In this document: in pieces, positions 17,210 through 25,699 of the stretch
Layout: every line of letters starts with the position of its first letter
Numbering within the stretch: position 1 is the first letter of the stretch
Assembly: GCA_046299555.1 (NCBI GenBank)
Contig: JBKBHS010000001.1
Location: 744,001-808,000, forward strand
Direction of reading: 5' to 3'
Length of the DNA: 64,000 nucleotides
Source: CALKJP01 sp046299555
GTDB lineage: Bacteria; Bacteroidota; Bacteroidia; JACCXN01
Notes under the pieces: generated by a model
The model's input: only the letters and a program-made list of their open reading frames with translations
Databases searched by the model: none
Told to the model about the DNA's origin: nothing
Program-made: the position numbers and the translations under genes

Positions 17210-17368
17210 ATGAAAAAACAAAACAAGCAACTTGAAAATATTGAAAAAGCCCGTAAAGAAGCATTGGACTTTTATAAGAAAAAAGCAATGATTCAGATGT
17301 TAGACTTTAATGAAAAAAATGGAATGACAAGAATTTATTTGGCGTTTAAGTCAGAAAGAAATAATTAA
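17210..17368 (+). CDS. Small highly charged protein, unknown function
   Basis: A 52-residue ORF starting MKKQNKQLENIEKARKEA, rich in Lys and Glu and predicted helical, with no membrane segment or signal peptide. An in-frame TTG at 17171 would add 13 hydrophobic residues, but the ATG with a promoter element upstream is the better start. The stop lies one base from the end of the convergent murF-alr gene. I do not recognise a family. It could be a genuine small protein or a chance ORF. Confidence 0.5.
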   Translation: MKKQNKQLENIEKARKEALDFYKKKAMIQMLDFNEKNGMTRIYLAFKSERNN

Positions 17369-17369
17369 T

Positions 17370-19835
17370 TTATTCCTGATAATAAATACGTTTAACTCTT
17401 CTTGAAATAGAAGTGAGAATTTCGTAAGGAATGGTATTTAATTGTTCAGCTAAAATTGTAACCGGAAGTTCTTCGCCAAACACAATTACTTCATCACCTT
17501 CTTTACAGTTAATACCGCTTACATTCAGCATGCACATATCCATACATACATTACCGATAACAGGCGCTTTTTCTCCATTTACCAGCATGTAACCTACACC
17601 ATTACTTAATTTTCTGTTATAGCCATCGGCATAGCCAATTGGAACGGTAGCAATGGTTATATCATTGTCTGCGATTCCTTTTCTGCCATAGCCAACGGTA
17701 TCTCCTTTTTTAACATGTTTAATTTGAGAGATGGAAGTTTTTAATCGGCTTACTAGTTGTAAAAAACTTTGGTCATATTCATTTGCACCAATGCCATGCA
17801 AACCAATACCTAAGCGAACCATTTCAAATTGTGCTTCCGGAAATCTGGATATTCCTGCCGAATTTAGAATGTGTCGTAAAATTGGATAGTTAAAGTGCAT
17901 TTGAATTTCTGCACTCATTTTTTGAAAGGCATTAATCTGATGACGTGTAAAATCATCCAAAGTAGATTCATCGCTTCCGGCAAGGTGTGAAAAAACTGAT
18001 TGTATTTTTAATTGCTTATTATTTTTTAGCCGAATAATCAATTCGTTTAAATCTTCTTCTACAAATCCTAAACGGTGCATTCCGGTATCCAGTTTTATAT
18101 GGATAGGGAAAGGGCTACTTACTAAATGACTGTTGCGTTGTAATGCCTCAATAAATAAATGCAAAACTCGAAAACTAAAAATTTCAGGTTCCAACTGATA
18201 TTTAATCATGCTATCGTAGCTGTGTAATTCCGGATTCATTACCATAATAGGTAATGTAATTCCTGCTTTGCGTAATTCAATTCCTTCGTCTGCATAAGCT
18301 ACAGCTAAATAATCAGCATGATTAAACTGAAGGATATTGGCAATTTCAAAACTTCCGCTACCATAACTAAATGCTTTAACCATTACCATTAGTTTGGTTT
18401 CTGGCTTTAGTTTCGATTTATAATAATTATAATTATTGATAATGGCATTCAGGTTTATTTCCATTACCGTTTCGTGTGCCTTTTGTTGCAGATGTTTTAC
18501 AATTTGTTCGAAACCAAATGGGCGTGCACCTTTTAATAGTATTACTTCGTTTTGAAATAAAGCATGGTTAAAATGACGTATAAAATCTTCGGTATTTTTA
18601 TAAAACCAGCTTTCTTGTTTAAACAAATGTTTTTGTCGCGATATGGCCTCTCCAATTCCTATTATGCGGGTAATTTTTCGTTGTTCTAACATTAAAGCTA
18701 CTTCTTTATAAAGTGCTTCCTCTGTTTTTCCGCTTTGTAAAATATCTGATAAAATTACCGTGCGCTTTTCATGCTGTTTTTGCTGGCTGATAAAATCCAA
18801 AGCAATATTTAACGATATAGTATCAGAGCTGTAACTATCATTTACAATGGAACAATTGTTAATTCCTTCTTTTAACTCCAAACGCATTTCAATCGGACTT
18901 AAATGTTTCATGCGTTCAGAAATTACTTCTTCATTAATTCCTAAATGCAAAAGACAAACCCAGCAATTAATAGCATTTTCAATGGATGCGTCATCGCTAA
19001 ATGGAATGGTGATTTCAGTAAAACGATTTTGATATATTCCTTGAATAAAAGACTCGTTGTTTTTCCTTTCAATTTTTGCAATCTGTAAATCGGCCTTTGC
19101 TTTTTTTGACCAAACAATCGTTTTTTTATCAGGGTATAAATTTTTTATAGCATCATGAATTTGTGTGTAATCTTTACAATACATGATTACTTCAGATGAG
19201 GAGAATAATTTTATTTTTTCATAAATTTTATCTTCAATGCTATTAAAATTTTCAGCATGCGCTTCACCAATATTGGTAAATATGGCAATGTTTGGCTGTA
19301 TAATTTTTTGCAGTTTCTCCATTTCACCCGGAACAGATATTCCTGCTTCAAAAATTCCCAATTCATGTTCTTTATTAATTTGCCAAACCGAAAGCGGTAC
19401 ACCAATTTGCGAGTTGTAACTCTTGGGACTTCGAACTATGTTTTTATCATCTTTTAAAAGTTGATATAACCATTCTTTAACTACTGTTTTACCATTGCTT
19501 CCTGTAATAGCTATAACCGGTAAATTAAATTGTTTGCGATGATAAGCAGCTAATTCTTGAAGTGCATCGAGCGTATTTTTTACTATTAATACATTGCAAT
19601 TTTCAGGAACAGAAACAGATTTATCAGAAATTACAAAGTTGCGAACGCCTTTTTCATAAAGTTCTTTTATAAATTTATGCCCATTGTGTCGTTGACCTAC
19701 TAAGGCAAAAAATAAACTTTTTTCGGCATGAATAACTTTGCGGCTATCCGTTAAAATATGTTCTATAACTTCATTAGGATTGCTAATTAGAGCATCAGCC
19801 AGAAGAATTTCCGATATTTTTTGAATGCTGTACAC
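17370..19835 (-). CDS. murF-alr: Bifunctional UDP-MurNAc-tripeptide:D-Ala-D-Ala ligase / alanine racemase
   Basis: An 821-residue fusion typical of Bacteroidota. The N-terminal MurF half (~1-450) has the Mur-ligase P-loop AITGSNGKTVVKEW (~107-120) and the FEAGISVPGEM motif; it adds D-Ala-D-Ala to the peptidoglycan precursor. The C-terminal racemase half starts near residue 457 (VMEINLNAI), with the PLP lysine in MVMVKAFSYGSG (~482), the RLGFVEEDL segment and VPIGYADGYNRK carrying the catalytic Tyr. It supplies D-Ala for its own substrate. The start codon is GTG, five bases downstream of tdk, so both are probably one transcript. Confidence 0.95.
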   Translation of the reverse strand: MYSIQKISEILLADALISNPNEVIEHILTDSRKVIHAEKSLFFALVGQRHNGHKFIKELYEKGVRNFVISDKSVSVPENCNVLIVKNTLDALQELAAYHRKQFNLPVIAITGSNGKTVVKEWLYQLLKDDKNIVRSPKSYNSQIGVPLSVWQINKEHELGIFEAGISVPGEMEKLQKIIQPNIAIFTNIGEAHAENFNSIEDKIYEKIKLFSSSEVIMYCKDYTQIHDAIKNLYPDKKTIVWSKKAKADLQIAKIERKNNESFIQGIYQNRFTEITIPFSDDASIENAINCWVCLLHLGINEEVISERMKHLSPIEMRLELKEGINNCSIVNDSYSSDTISLNIALDFISQQKQHEKRTVILSDILQSGKTEEALYKEVALMLEQRKITRIIGIGEAISRQKHLFKQESWFYKNTEDFIRHFNHALFQNEVILLKGARPFGFEQIVKHLQQKAHETVMEINLNAIINNYNYYKSKLKPETKLMVMVKAFSYGSGSFEIANILQFNHADYLAVAYADEGIELRKAGITLPIMVMNPELHSYDSMIKYQLEPEIFSFRVLHLFIEALQRNSHLVSSPFPIHIKLDTGMHRLGFVEEDLNELIIRLKNNKQLKIQSVFSHLAGSDESTLDDFTRHQINAFQKMSAEIQMHFNYPILRHILNSAGISRFPEAQFEMVRLGIGLHGIGANEYDQSFLQLVSRLKTSISQIKHVKKGDTVGYGRKGIADNDITIATVPIGYADGYNRKLSNGVGYMLVNGEKAPVIGNVCMDMCMLNVSGINCKEGDEVIVFGEELPVTILAEQLNTIPYEILTSISRRVKRIYYQE

Positions 19836-19840
19836 AACAA

Positions 19841-20407
19841 TTATTTAATCGATTTTTGAAAACAAGCACGGCAAAGAGGTTCGTAACTATCTTTTTCTCC
19901 GAGCAATACTAAATTATCATTATTTGTTATTCTATGCGAATGATTGGCTAAATCACCGCATTTCATACATATAGCATGCACTTTGGTTACATATTCTGCT
20001 ACTGCCATTAGCTGAGGTATTGGCCCAAATGGTTTCCCTTGATAATCCATGTCCAAGCCGGCTACAATTACTCGAATGCCTTGGTTGGCTAATTGATTAC
20101 AAACATTCACCAGCTCATCATCAAAAAATTGGGCTTCATCAATTCCAATTACATCAGTATCACCTGCAAGTAGTAGAATATTTGAGGCTAATTCAACAGG
20201 TGTTGATAGTATAGCATTTTCATCATGTGATACTACCATTTCTTCATGATAACGAGTATCTAGTTTAGGTTTAAAAATCTCTACTTTAAGATTGGCAAAT
20301 TGTGCTCTTTTAATTCTTCTGATAAGCTCTTCTGTTTTGCCCGAAAACATAGAGCCACATATTACTTCAATGCTGCCTTTTTTAAAATTATAGTGTATGT
20401 TTCTCAC
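19841..20407 (-). CDS. tdk: Thymidine kinase
   Basis: Type II thymidine kinase (188 residues) phosphorylating thymidine in salvage. It shows the P-loop GSMFSGKTEEL (~18-28), the DEAQFFDDE motif with the catalytic Glu, the GLDMDYQGKPFG segment and the C-terminal zinc-binding pairs CMKC and CRAC. The start codon is GTG. It is divergent from the PD40-SPOR gene with a 39-base gap and lies directly upstream of murF-alr. Confidence 0.95.
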   Translation of the reverse strand: MRNIHYNFKKGSIEVICGSMFSGKTEELIRRIKRAQFANLKVEIFKPKLDTRYHEEMVVSHDENAILSTPVELASNILLLAGDTDVIGIDEAQFFDDELVNVCNQLANQGIRVIVAGLDMDYQGKPFGPIPQLMAVAEYVTKVHAICMKCGDLANHSHRITNNDNLVLLGEKDSYEPLCRACFQKSIK

Positions 20408-20424
20408 CTATAATGATTTATTAT

Positions 20425-20432
20425 TATTTTTG
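20425..20432 (+). promoter_or_regulatory. Promoter element of the PD40-SPOR gene
   Basis: TATTTTTG, 14 bases upstream of the ATG at 20447; predicted leader of fewer than ten bases. Confidence 0.55.
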
Positions 20433-20446
20433 AAAAAATACTTTTT

Positions 20447-22468
20447 ATGAATTTAAAGTTAACAAAATTTGTTTTGTTATTATTTCTCTTTGCCGTTAAT
20501 ACATTATTAGCTCAATACAAAACTGTTGTAAAAATAGTAATTGCAGATAAATTGCCTTCTAATATTTCTTTAAAAGAAGAACGATTTTTAAACAACGTTG
20601 TAGTTCATTTACAAAATGCAAATTATCTAAGAGCTTTACCATTTACTGATTCGTTATTGGCAGAAAGAAATGATTGTTGGTATTATCAATATTTACAAGC
20701 AATATGTTACAGCTATAGTCAAAATCATTTAAAAAAATCGTTAGAAATATTTAATCAACTAAAATCATATAAAGATAGTTTAGAGGATTATTCACTCTTT
20801 TATGCTAATTTATTATGGAATTTAGAAGATTTTGAAAATAGTTATATAACCTATAAGCAGTACTTAAATGAAAGCCAGAGTTTAATTGAATATAAAGATT
20901 TTGCTTTAAACAGAATATTTCAATACGAAACTATGTTAGAGCAAAAAAGATTTCAACAACAAGCCAATATAAGAAATATAGGAGCCACAATAAATACCGT
21001 CAATTTTGAGTATGCACCGGTTATAAATTCAGCAGGTAATAGATTGTATTTTACTTATAGGGGAGAAAAGTCTGTTGGAGGCAAACAAATAACTCCCGGT
21101 GTGAATGATGATGAAAAGGGAGTTTATTATGAAGATATTTTTTATAGTGATTTAATAAACGATAGTACTTGGAGCGAACCGCAACCCATAAAAGAATTAA
21201 ATACAATTTATCACGAAGCATTGTTATCTATTTCACAGGATGAAAAAACAATGTTTTTATATAGAAATACATCAGCGGGAACGGGAGATATTTATTTTTC
21301 AAAATTTACAAATGGTAAGTGGTCGAATCCTGAAAAACTAAAAGGAGAGGTAAATACATCTTCATGGGAAGGTAGTGCATTTTTGAGCCCTGATGGTAAA
21401 TATCTTTATTTTTCAAGCGAACGACCCGGAGGCTATGGAGGAAAAGATTTATACAGAGCCAAACTAATTGATGGCAAATGGAAAAAGGTTGAAAATTTAG
21501 GTCCAACTATTAATACCAAAGCCGATGAAGATTCGCCTGTGCTTTTTGGGGATGGAAAAATTTTATTCTTTTCATCCAATGGTCATAGGTCGATGGGAGG
21601 TTTTGATTTGTTTAGAGCTGATTTGGTAGAAGGTAAATGGCAAGAACCGATTAATGTTGGAATACCCATTAATACAACTAAAGACGATGTGTTTTTTACA
21701 ATTACAGCCGATGGATCAAAAGCATACATTTCATCAGATAGAAAAGGAACAATAGGCAAACAAGATATTTATGAAATTACTCCGGGACTTATTGGAAAAC
21801 CAACTCGCTTATTAATTCTTTCAGGTATTGTAAAATATAATTTTGAACCTGTTGAATCAAAAATATTAATTAACTCAACTTTAAATCCGCATATATCTTA
21901 TGAACCAATTTATACAAACAATAAAGGCGAATTTACTTTTACTCTTCCTGCTCAGGATGAATTTAATTTAAACTTTTATGTCAATGATTCAACATTGATA
22001 TCTAAAAAAGTAAGCACAGCCGTTGTTGATACAATCAGTAAATTATTTATTGAAATTGATTTTTTGGATTCATTACTTCAAAAAGAATTTGCAATAACAG
22101 ACGATAAAATTCAAAAATTAAAAGGGGAGTTCGAAGATTTTAATATAAATAGCGTTGAAATTATTCCTGTTTTAAAAAACAAGCTTGATGATTTATACTT
22201 TTCTATCCAAATTGGAGCTTACAAGGATGAAGAAAATTTTGATTTATCAAAATTTATCAATTTAGATAAAATCGCTAGAATATACGATAAAGATGATAAG
22301 CTAATTCGATTTTTTATAGGTAAATCCGATACTATTTTTGAAGCATTTGAAAAATTAAATGAAATTAAAAACAGAAAAATACAAGACGCTTTTATAGTAG
22401 CTTTTTATAAAAATAAAAGAATAAGCTTTAATGAAGCTGTTAATTTACTATCTGAAAGTTTAAAGTAA
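20447..22468 (+). CDS. Envelope protein with TPR-like, PD40 propeller and SPOR-like domains
   Basis: A 673-residue exported protein. A signal peptide (~1-22, ending LLAQ) is followed by a helical TPR-like region (~45-165), a PD40/WD40-like beta-propeller (~180-445; repeats containing FLSPDGKYLYFSSERPGG and DGKILFFSSNGH), a carboxypeptidase-like beta domain (~455-540) and a C-terminal SPOR-like domain (~585-670, YFSIQIGAYKDEENF). It resembles the PD40 proteins linked to T9SS and gliding (PorE-like), but has a SPOR-like module where those carry OmpA. SPOR domains bind denuded glycan strands, so it probably sits in the periplasm. Function is not established. The next gene follows seven bases later. 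Confidence 0.75.
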   Translation: MNLKLTKFVLLLFLFAVNTLLAQYKTVVKIVIADKLPSNISLKEERFLNNVVVHLQNANYLRALPFTDSLLAERNDCWYYQYLQAICYSYSQNHLKKSLEIFNQLKSYKDSLEDYSLFYANLLWNLEDFENSYITYKQYLNESQSLIEYKDFALNRIFQYETMLEQKRFQQQANIRNIGATINTVNFEYAPVINSAGNRLYFTYRGEKSVGGKQITPGVNDDEKGVYYEDIFYSDLINDSTWSEPQPIKELNTIYHEALLSISQDEKTMFLYRNTSAGTGDIYFSKFTNGKWSNPEKLKGEVNTSSWEGSAFLSPDGKYLYFSSERPGGYGGKDLYRAKLIDGKWKKVENLGPTINTKADEDSPVLFGDGKILFFSSNGHRSMGGFDLFRADLVEGKWQEPINVGIPINTTKDDVFFTITADGSKAYISSDRKGTIGKQDIYEITPGLIGKPTRLLILSGIVKYNFEPVESKILINSTLNPHISYEPIYTNNKGEFTFTLPAQDEFNLNFYVNDSTLISKKVSTAVVDTISKLFIEIDFLDSLLQKEFAITDDKIQKLKGEFEDFNINSVEIIPVLKNKLDDLYFSIQIGAYKDEENFDLSKFINLDKIARIYDKDDKLIRFFIGKSDTIFEAFEKLNEIKNRKIQDAFIVAFYKNKRISFNEAVNLLSESLK

Positions 22469-22475
22469 GTTTTAA

Positions 22476-23228
22476 ATGGACAAATATCAACTAAGAAAAG
22501 AAATTGCACAATTAATTGACAGTATTAAAGAGCACTCTGATAATATTGGAAACCGCAAACGCATTCCTCAGCTTGAGCTCGAATTAATTTTATCAAAAAT
22601 TAAAAAACTGTACGAAAAATCAATTGTATTTAATTACATTAATCAACATCAAATAGAAGAATGGGAAGAACATGAAGAACCTATTATTCCGGCTGCTATT
22701 GAAGAAATTAAAGAGGTTGTAAACAATAAGCCAATAATTGATGAAACAATGGTTGGCGAAACAAAAGTACCGGAAGAATTATTGATTAATATACCGATTG
22801 AAGAAGCTGTTGAAACTAAAGAAGAATTAAAAAAAGAGAAAGAGGAGCAAAAAAATGAACTTGCCTCACAAGAAAAATTAGCCATTGAAGTAAATACTAA
22901 AATATCAGAAAGCGGAAGATTATCACTAAACGATAAACTATCTAAACAAGTATCAGATATTAGTTTGTTAAGTAAATTACGTAAAAAACCAATAGATGAT
23001 ATTGTAAAAGCTATTGGTATAAATGAGCGTTATTTATTTACTAAAGAATTATTTAAAGGAAATTCTGAAGCTTTTATGCAACATGTAAAAGCAATCAATT
23101 CTTTAAATACCTATGAAGAAGCCCAGCTTTATCTCGAAAAAGAAATAATTCATCATTTTAGTTGGGATGCAAATAATCCTGCCGTTAGCGAGTTTTTAGA
23201 TTTAGTGCAGCGTAGATTTATTAAATAA
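22476..23228 (+). CDS. Conserved Bacteroidota hypothetical protein with acidic linker
   Basis: A 250-residue cytoplasmic-looking protein: a helical N-terminus (~1-60), a long Glu/Lys-rich low-complexity or coiled linker (~65-150), and a compact C-terminal domain (~160-250) containing DDIVKAIGINERYLFTKELF and NSLNTYEEAQLYLEKE. The C-terminal part recurs in Bacteroidota proteins of unknown function, as far as I recall. No catalytic motif or membrane helix is visible. It probably shares the transcript of the PD40-SPOR gene, which ends seven bases upstream. Confidence 0.7.
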   Translation: MDKYQLRKEIAQLIDSIKEHSDNIGNRKRIPQLELELILSKIKKLYEKSIVFNYINQHQIEEWEEHEEPIIPAAIEEIKEVVNNKPIIDETMVGETKVPEELLINIPIEEAVETKEELKKEKEEQKNELASQEKLAIEVNTKISESGRLSLNDKLSKQVSDISLLSKLRKKPIDDIVKAIGINERYLFTKELFKGNSEAFMQHVKAINSLNTYEEAQLYLEKEIIHHFSWDANNPAVSEFLDLVQRRFIK

Positions 23229-23290
23229 GTTATAACGTTGAAAAGTATTAAAGTATCAATGTGTTAAAGTGTAAAGGTTAGTTGTTTTGT

Positions 23291-24628
23291 ATGCAATTTG
23301 TTTCATTCAATAATCACCAAATCATCAAATCATCAAATCATCAAATTGTCAAATTGCATACCGCCAACTGCATACTGATATCTTTTATCTTTTATCTTTC
23401 ATCTTTAAATCTAAAAGCGCAGGATACCAATTTTGTTCGACAGGCTATTAATCAATTGGCATCAGATAATTTTCATGGAAGAGGATATGTAAACAAAGGA
23501 GACGCTTTTGCAGCTGATTATCTAAAAGCATTTTACAAAAAAGAAAAACTCAAAAAGTTTAAAGGAAATTATTTTCAGACCTTCACATTTCCTATCAATA
23601 CCTTTCCGGGTAAAACAATTTTAATAAATGGAAGTGATACATTGCAGCCCGGCAAAGATTTTTTAGTTGCAGGTGGATCTGCAGGTATTAAAGGATTTTA
23701 TGATATCATTCGTATTGATAAAGAAATGTTGGATGATAGCATTAAAGTTCAGGAATTTAAAAAAACAAAATTTTCAGATGTGTTTGTAGTAGTGGATGCG
23801 CAGGGGATGAAAAGCGAGAAAGAGAAAAAAATTATGAAATCGTTGGCTTCAAATCCCTTTAATGCTAAAGGAATTATTATGTTAGATGATGGTAAGCTTA
23901 TGTGGAGTCTTTCTCAAAAAGTATCAGCTTATACTTTAATAGAGGTTAGAAGCAATGCATGGAATGATAGCACCAAACAAATATATGTAAATATTGATCA
24001 GCAATTTAATCCTAAACACAAAAGCAATAATGTAATTGGATATATAAAAGGAATGCAACAGCCCGATAGCTTTATTGTGTTTACAGCACATTATGATCAT
24101 CTTGGTAGAATGGGGCTAGAAGCTGTTTTTAATGGCGCAAACGATAATGCCAGCGGTACAGCAATGCTCATGGATTTAATACGATATTACAAAAAAAATC
24201 CCCCAAAGTATTCCATTGCATTTATGGCATTTGCCGGAGAAGAAGTAGGTTTGTTAGGCTCAAAGTTTTATGTAAATAATCCATTATTCCCAATTTCTAA
24301 AATAAAAGTTTTAATCAATTTAGATTTAATGGGTTTTGGCGAAGATGGAATTACCATAGTCAATAGCGAAGATTATCCGGAAGATTTAGCATTGTTCAGA
24401 GAAATAAATGAAAAAGAAAAACTACTGCTGCCTGCAATAAATAAACGAGCTAATGCTAAAAACAGCGATCACTATCCTTTTACTGAAAAAAATGTAAAAG
24501 CATTTTTTATCTATACCCAAGGCAATTCTAAATACTATCACGATATTTACGATAGAGCAGAAACGGTACCTTTGAGCAAATACAACGAAATTTTTAAATT
24601 GATTACCACGTATGTGGCTACTTATTAA
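23291..24628 (+). CDS. M28 family zinc aminopeptidase, secreted
   Basis: A metallopeptidase with the M28 signature: FTAHYDHLG (His/Asp zinc ligands), NGANDNASGTA (bridging Asp), AFAGEEVGLLGS (catalytic and zinc Glu), LINLDLMGFG and the late SDHYPF His ligand. A hydrophobic export segment (ILISFIFYLSSLNLKAQ) precedes the mature part. The start is uncertain: the frame opens at TTG 23282 or ATG 23291, but the first ~20 codons are the period-8 repeat (23312-23357), and a TTG at 23354 would give a normal signal peptide of about 24 residues. The stop is immediately followed by the rsmI ATG. Confidence 0.85.
   Translation: MQFVSFNNHQIIKSSNHQIVKLHTANCILISFIFYLSSLNLKAQDTNFVRQAINQLASDNFHGRGYVNKGDAFAADYLKAFYKKEKLKKFKGNYFQTFTFPINTFPGKTILINGSDTLQPGKDFLVAGGSAGIKGFYDIIRIDKEMLDDSIKVQEFKKTKFSDVFVVVDAQGMKSEKEKKIMKSLASNPFNAKGIIMLDDGKLMWSLSQKVSAYTLIEVRSNAWNDSTKQIYVNIDQQFNPKHKSNNVIGYIKGMQQPDSFIVFTAHYDHLGRMGLEAVFNGANDNASGTAMLMDLIRYYKKNPPKYSIAFMAFAGEEVGLLGSKFYVNNPLFPISKIKVLINLDLMGFGEDGITIVNSEDYPEDLALFREINEKEKLLLPAINKRANAKNSDHYPFTEKNVKAFFIYTQGNSKYYHDIYDRAETVPLSKYNEIFKLITTYVATY
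23312..23357 (+). repeat. Period-8 minisatellite, CAAATCAT orientation
   Basis: Five to six degenerate 8-base units (CAAATCAT, then CAAATTGT and CAAATTGC) in the 5' end of the M28 frame. The same unit occurs in the opposite orientation at 25313-25400. Confidence 0.8.
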
Positions 24629-25303
24629 ATGAGTAAATTATACATTATACCAACCCCTATTGGTAATCTCGAAGATATTACGCTTCGCGCATTACGTATT
24701 TTAAAAGAAGCCGATATTTTGTTGGCAGAAGATACACGTACGAGTGGTTTTCTACTAAAACATTTTGAAATTGATAAAAAGATTTATTCACATCATCAGC
24801 ATAACGAACATAAAACAGTAAGCTTTATTTCTCAGGAAATTTTAGCAGGTAAAACAGTTGCTTTAATGAGCGATGCAGGAACTCCAGGAATTTCCGATCC
24901 CGGATTTTTATTGGTTCGTGAGTGTATAAAAAATAATATCGAAGTAGAATGCTTACCCGGTCCAACTGCATTTGTGCCGGCTTTAGTTCAGTCAGGATTA
25001 CCTTGCGATAGATTTGTATTCGAAGGTTTTTTACCTCATAAAAAAGGTAGAAAAACTAAATTTGAAGAATTGGCCAATGAAGAAAGAACCATCGTTTTGT
25101 ACGAAAGCCCATATCGTGTTGTAAAAACATTAGAACAAATAATTGAATTTTTAGGAGCCGAAAGAAAAGTGTGCGTGTCACGCGAACTCACCAAAAAATT
25201 TGAAGAAAACGTAAGAGGAACAGCTGCAGAAGTTTTAGCACATTTTAAAGCAAAAGAACCAAAAGGGGAGTTTGTTATTGTTATTGAAGGGAAGGTTCAG
25301 TGA
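24629..25303 (+). CDS. rsmI: 16S rRNA (cytidine1402-2'-O)-methyltransferase
   Basis: A 224-residue SAM-dependent methylase of the tetrapyrrole-methylase fold that modifies C1402 of 16S rRNA. Typical motifs are TPIGNLEDITLRALRIL at the N-terminus, AEDTRTSGFLLKHF, LMSDAGTPGISDPG and LPGPTAFVPALVQSGLP. The ATG directly follows the stop of the M28 peptidase. A period-8 repeat tract begins ten bases after the stop. Confidence 0.95.
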   Translation: MSKLYIIPTPIGNLEDITLRALRILKEADILLAEDTRTSGFLLKHFEIDKKIYSHHQHNEHKTVSFISQEILAGKTVALMSDAGTPGISDPGFLLVRECIKNNIEVECLPGPTAFVPALVQSGLPCDRFVFEGFLPHKKGRKTKFEELANEERTIVLYESPYRVVKTLEQIIEFLGAERKVCVSRELTKKFEENVRGTAAEVLAHFKAKEPKGEFVIVIEGKVQ

Positions 25304-25312
25304 GCAGTTTGA

Positions 25313-25400
25313 GATTTGATAATTTGATAATTTGATGATTTGGTGATTTGATGATTTGATGATTTAGTGATTTGGTGATTTGGTGATTTGGTGATTTGAT
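25313..25400 (-). repeat. Period-8 minisatellite, GATTTGAT orientation
   Basis: Eleven contiguous 8-base units (GATTTGAT, AATTTGAT, GATTTGGT, GATTTAGT variants), the reverse complement of the tract at 23312-23357. It is intergenic; open frames across it are repeat translations. Confidence 0.9.
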
Positions 25401-25456
25401 GATTGCTAATTGCAAATTTTAAAAAAGTGATTATTAGTAATCTGCAATATTTCAAT

Positions 25457-25606
25457 TTATTTTCTTCCCGGGCATGATTTACATCGTTTTGCCTTTTTAA
25501 ATTTCTTACAGCATTTTTCTTTTTTCTTGCATTCAGCAAAAGAACACGAATGCCATTCAATTTTAAATGGCTGAGGATTTAGGCTGTTATCATCAATTTT
25601 TTCCAT
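25457..25606 (-). CDS. Small basic Cys-rich protein
   Basis: A 49-residue ORF, MEKIDDNSLNPQPFKIEW followed by a lysine-rich tail with six cysteines (21, 26, 32, 33, 42 and 45; motif CKKKEKCCKKFKKAKRCKSC). The Cys spacing and high Lys content look like a small metal-binding or RNA-binding protein, and similar short Lys/Cys-rich proteins exist in Bacteroidota as far as I recall; no function is known to me. It is divergent from the DAHP synthase gene. The same DNA in another minus frame reads through the repeat tract and is not a gene. Confidence 0.6.
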   Translation of the reverse strand: MEKIDDNSLNPQPFKIEWHSCSFAECKKKEKCCKKFKKAKRCKSCPGRK

Positions 25607-25699
25607 GTTTCAAAATAAGCATGAAAAATTGAAGGCATAAATACCATAAAAAGGGTATTTTTACAGCAACAAAGTGATTGAAAGTATTGTTGATTGTTT

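Noticed and set aside
17370..19835. MurF-Alr fusion as a novel fusion
   Set aside because: This bifunctional enzyme is standard in Bacteroidota.
25313..25400. CRISPR-like short repeat array
   Set aside because: Units of eight bases directly abut with no spacers and no cas genes nearby; this is a minisatellite.
25297..25560. Open frame on the minus strand encoding repeated NHQITKS
   Set aside because: It is a translation of the period-8 repeat; the real candidate gene is in another minus frame at 25457-25606.
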